This document shows, piece after piece, positions 63,889 to 64,000 of a stretch of DNA of 64,000 bases; position 1 is the stretch's first letter; the number at the start of each line of letters is the position of its first letter. The position numbers were made by a program, and so were the translations under genes. The stretch covers positions 295,140-359,139 of the forward strand of contig NZ_JAUSSG010000009.1 in NCBI RefSeq assembly GCF_030812215.1, written 5' to 3'. The notes under the pieces are model-generated. The model was not told where the DNA came from and did not search any database. It worked only from the letters and a program-made list of their open reading frames with translations. Source of the DNA: Variovorax boronicumulans. GTDB lineage: Bacteria; Pseudomonadota; Gammaproteobacteria; Burkholderiales; Burkholderiaceae_C.

Positions 63889-64000
63889 CACGAGGTCTTC
63901 TTGAGCTTCGGATCGAGCAGGTCGCGCACGCCGTCGCCCAATAATTGCAGCGACAGCGCCGTGAAGATGATCGCCAGCCCCGGGAACAGCACCACCCAGA
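63888..64000 (-). CDS. Dipeptide ABC transporter permease, C-terminal part (DppC type; cut by window edge)
   Basis: The minus strand is open from the window end to a TGA at 63890-63888. The last residues (VVLFPGLAIIFTALSLQLLGDGVRDLLDPK) match the C-terminus of DppC/OppC permeases, whose final helix is followed by GDGLRDALDP. The rest lies outside the window. Confidence 0.88.
   Translation of the reverse strand, partial: WVVLFPGLAIIFTALSLQLLGDGVRDLLDPKLKKTS

Overview
The window is 64 kb of high-GC chromosomal DNA from a betaproteobacterium, most likely a Comamonadaceae member close to Variovorax. That call rests on the gene families seen (Bug-type binding proteins, TctAB, many branched-chain amino acid-type ABC systems), strong G/C third-position codon use, intergenic repeats of a kind I recall from this group, and a phenylacetate cluster with TetR-type PaaR and bifunctional PaaZ. 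It is an inference; no rRNA or other marker gene is present. I saw no tRNA, rRNA, IS element, prophage or CRISPR array.

Layout. 1-1.3 kb: tail of an ABC ATPase and a calcineurin-like phosphodiesterase. 1.3-8.2 kb: Na/Pi cotransporter, a large intergenic inverted repeat, a bile-acid symporter-family protein, a single-domain response regulator, a quinone oxidoreductase, a GT2 glycosyltransferase and an EamA exporter. 8.2-11.8 kb: a two-domain glycosyltransferase (DUF5672 + GT17), an SDR and a second EamA protein. 11.8-17.7 kb: gamma-glutamyltransferase and a Bug binding protein divergent from a LysR regulator, then tctBA without a TctC. 17.8-22.5 kb: an orphan GspE/PilB ATPase with a spermidine-synthase-like protein and a uracil/hypoxanthine-DNA glycosylase, a secreted 11-residue-repeat protein and a TatD nuclease. 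22.6-26.7 kb: a DegP-like protease, then MoxR, DUF58 and VWA proteins.

26.6-42.4 kb is the phenylacetate (paa) region: paaR and paaY leftward, then paaG-paaI-paaK-paaABCDE rightward, a complete ABC importer (including a LivM-LivG fusion), paaZ and an SDR. Together these would import an aromatic acid, activate it to phenylacetyl-CoA (PaaK), epoxidise the ring (PaaABCE, with PaaD for cluster assembly), isomerise to the oxepin (PaaG) and open and oxidise it (PaaZ), with PaaI and PaaY as rescue thioesterases. paaF, paaH and paaJ are not in the window.

42.4-54.1 kb: a membrane methyltransferase, a flavin reductase, a SAM methyltransferase, an AraC regulator divergent from a second complete branched-chain-type ABC system ending in an aromatic-type aldehyde dehydrogenase, and a binding protein plus PLP enzyme pair divergent from a LysR regulator. 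54.1-58.1 kb: a predicted bicovalent-FAD carbohydrate oxidase with an exported lactonase. 58.1-64 kb: a leftward, tightly overlapped operon of dipeptide-type ABC genes, a D-amino-acid deaminase-like PLP enzyme, an RpiR regulator and an N-acyl-D-amino-acid deacylase.

Best candidates for something little described are the oxidase/lactonase pair, the D-amino-acid scavenging operon, the DUF5672-GT17 fusion, the LEA-like 11-mer protein and the paa-embedded importer with its permease-ATPase fusion. None is proven novel from sequence alone.
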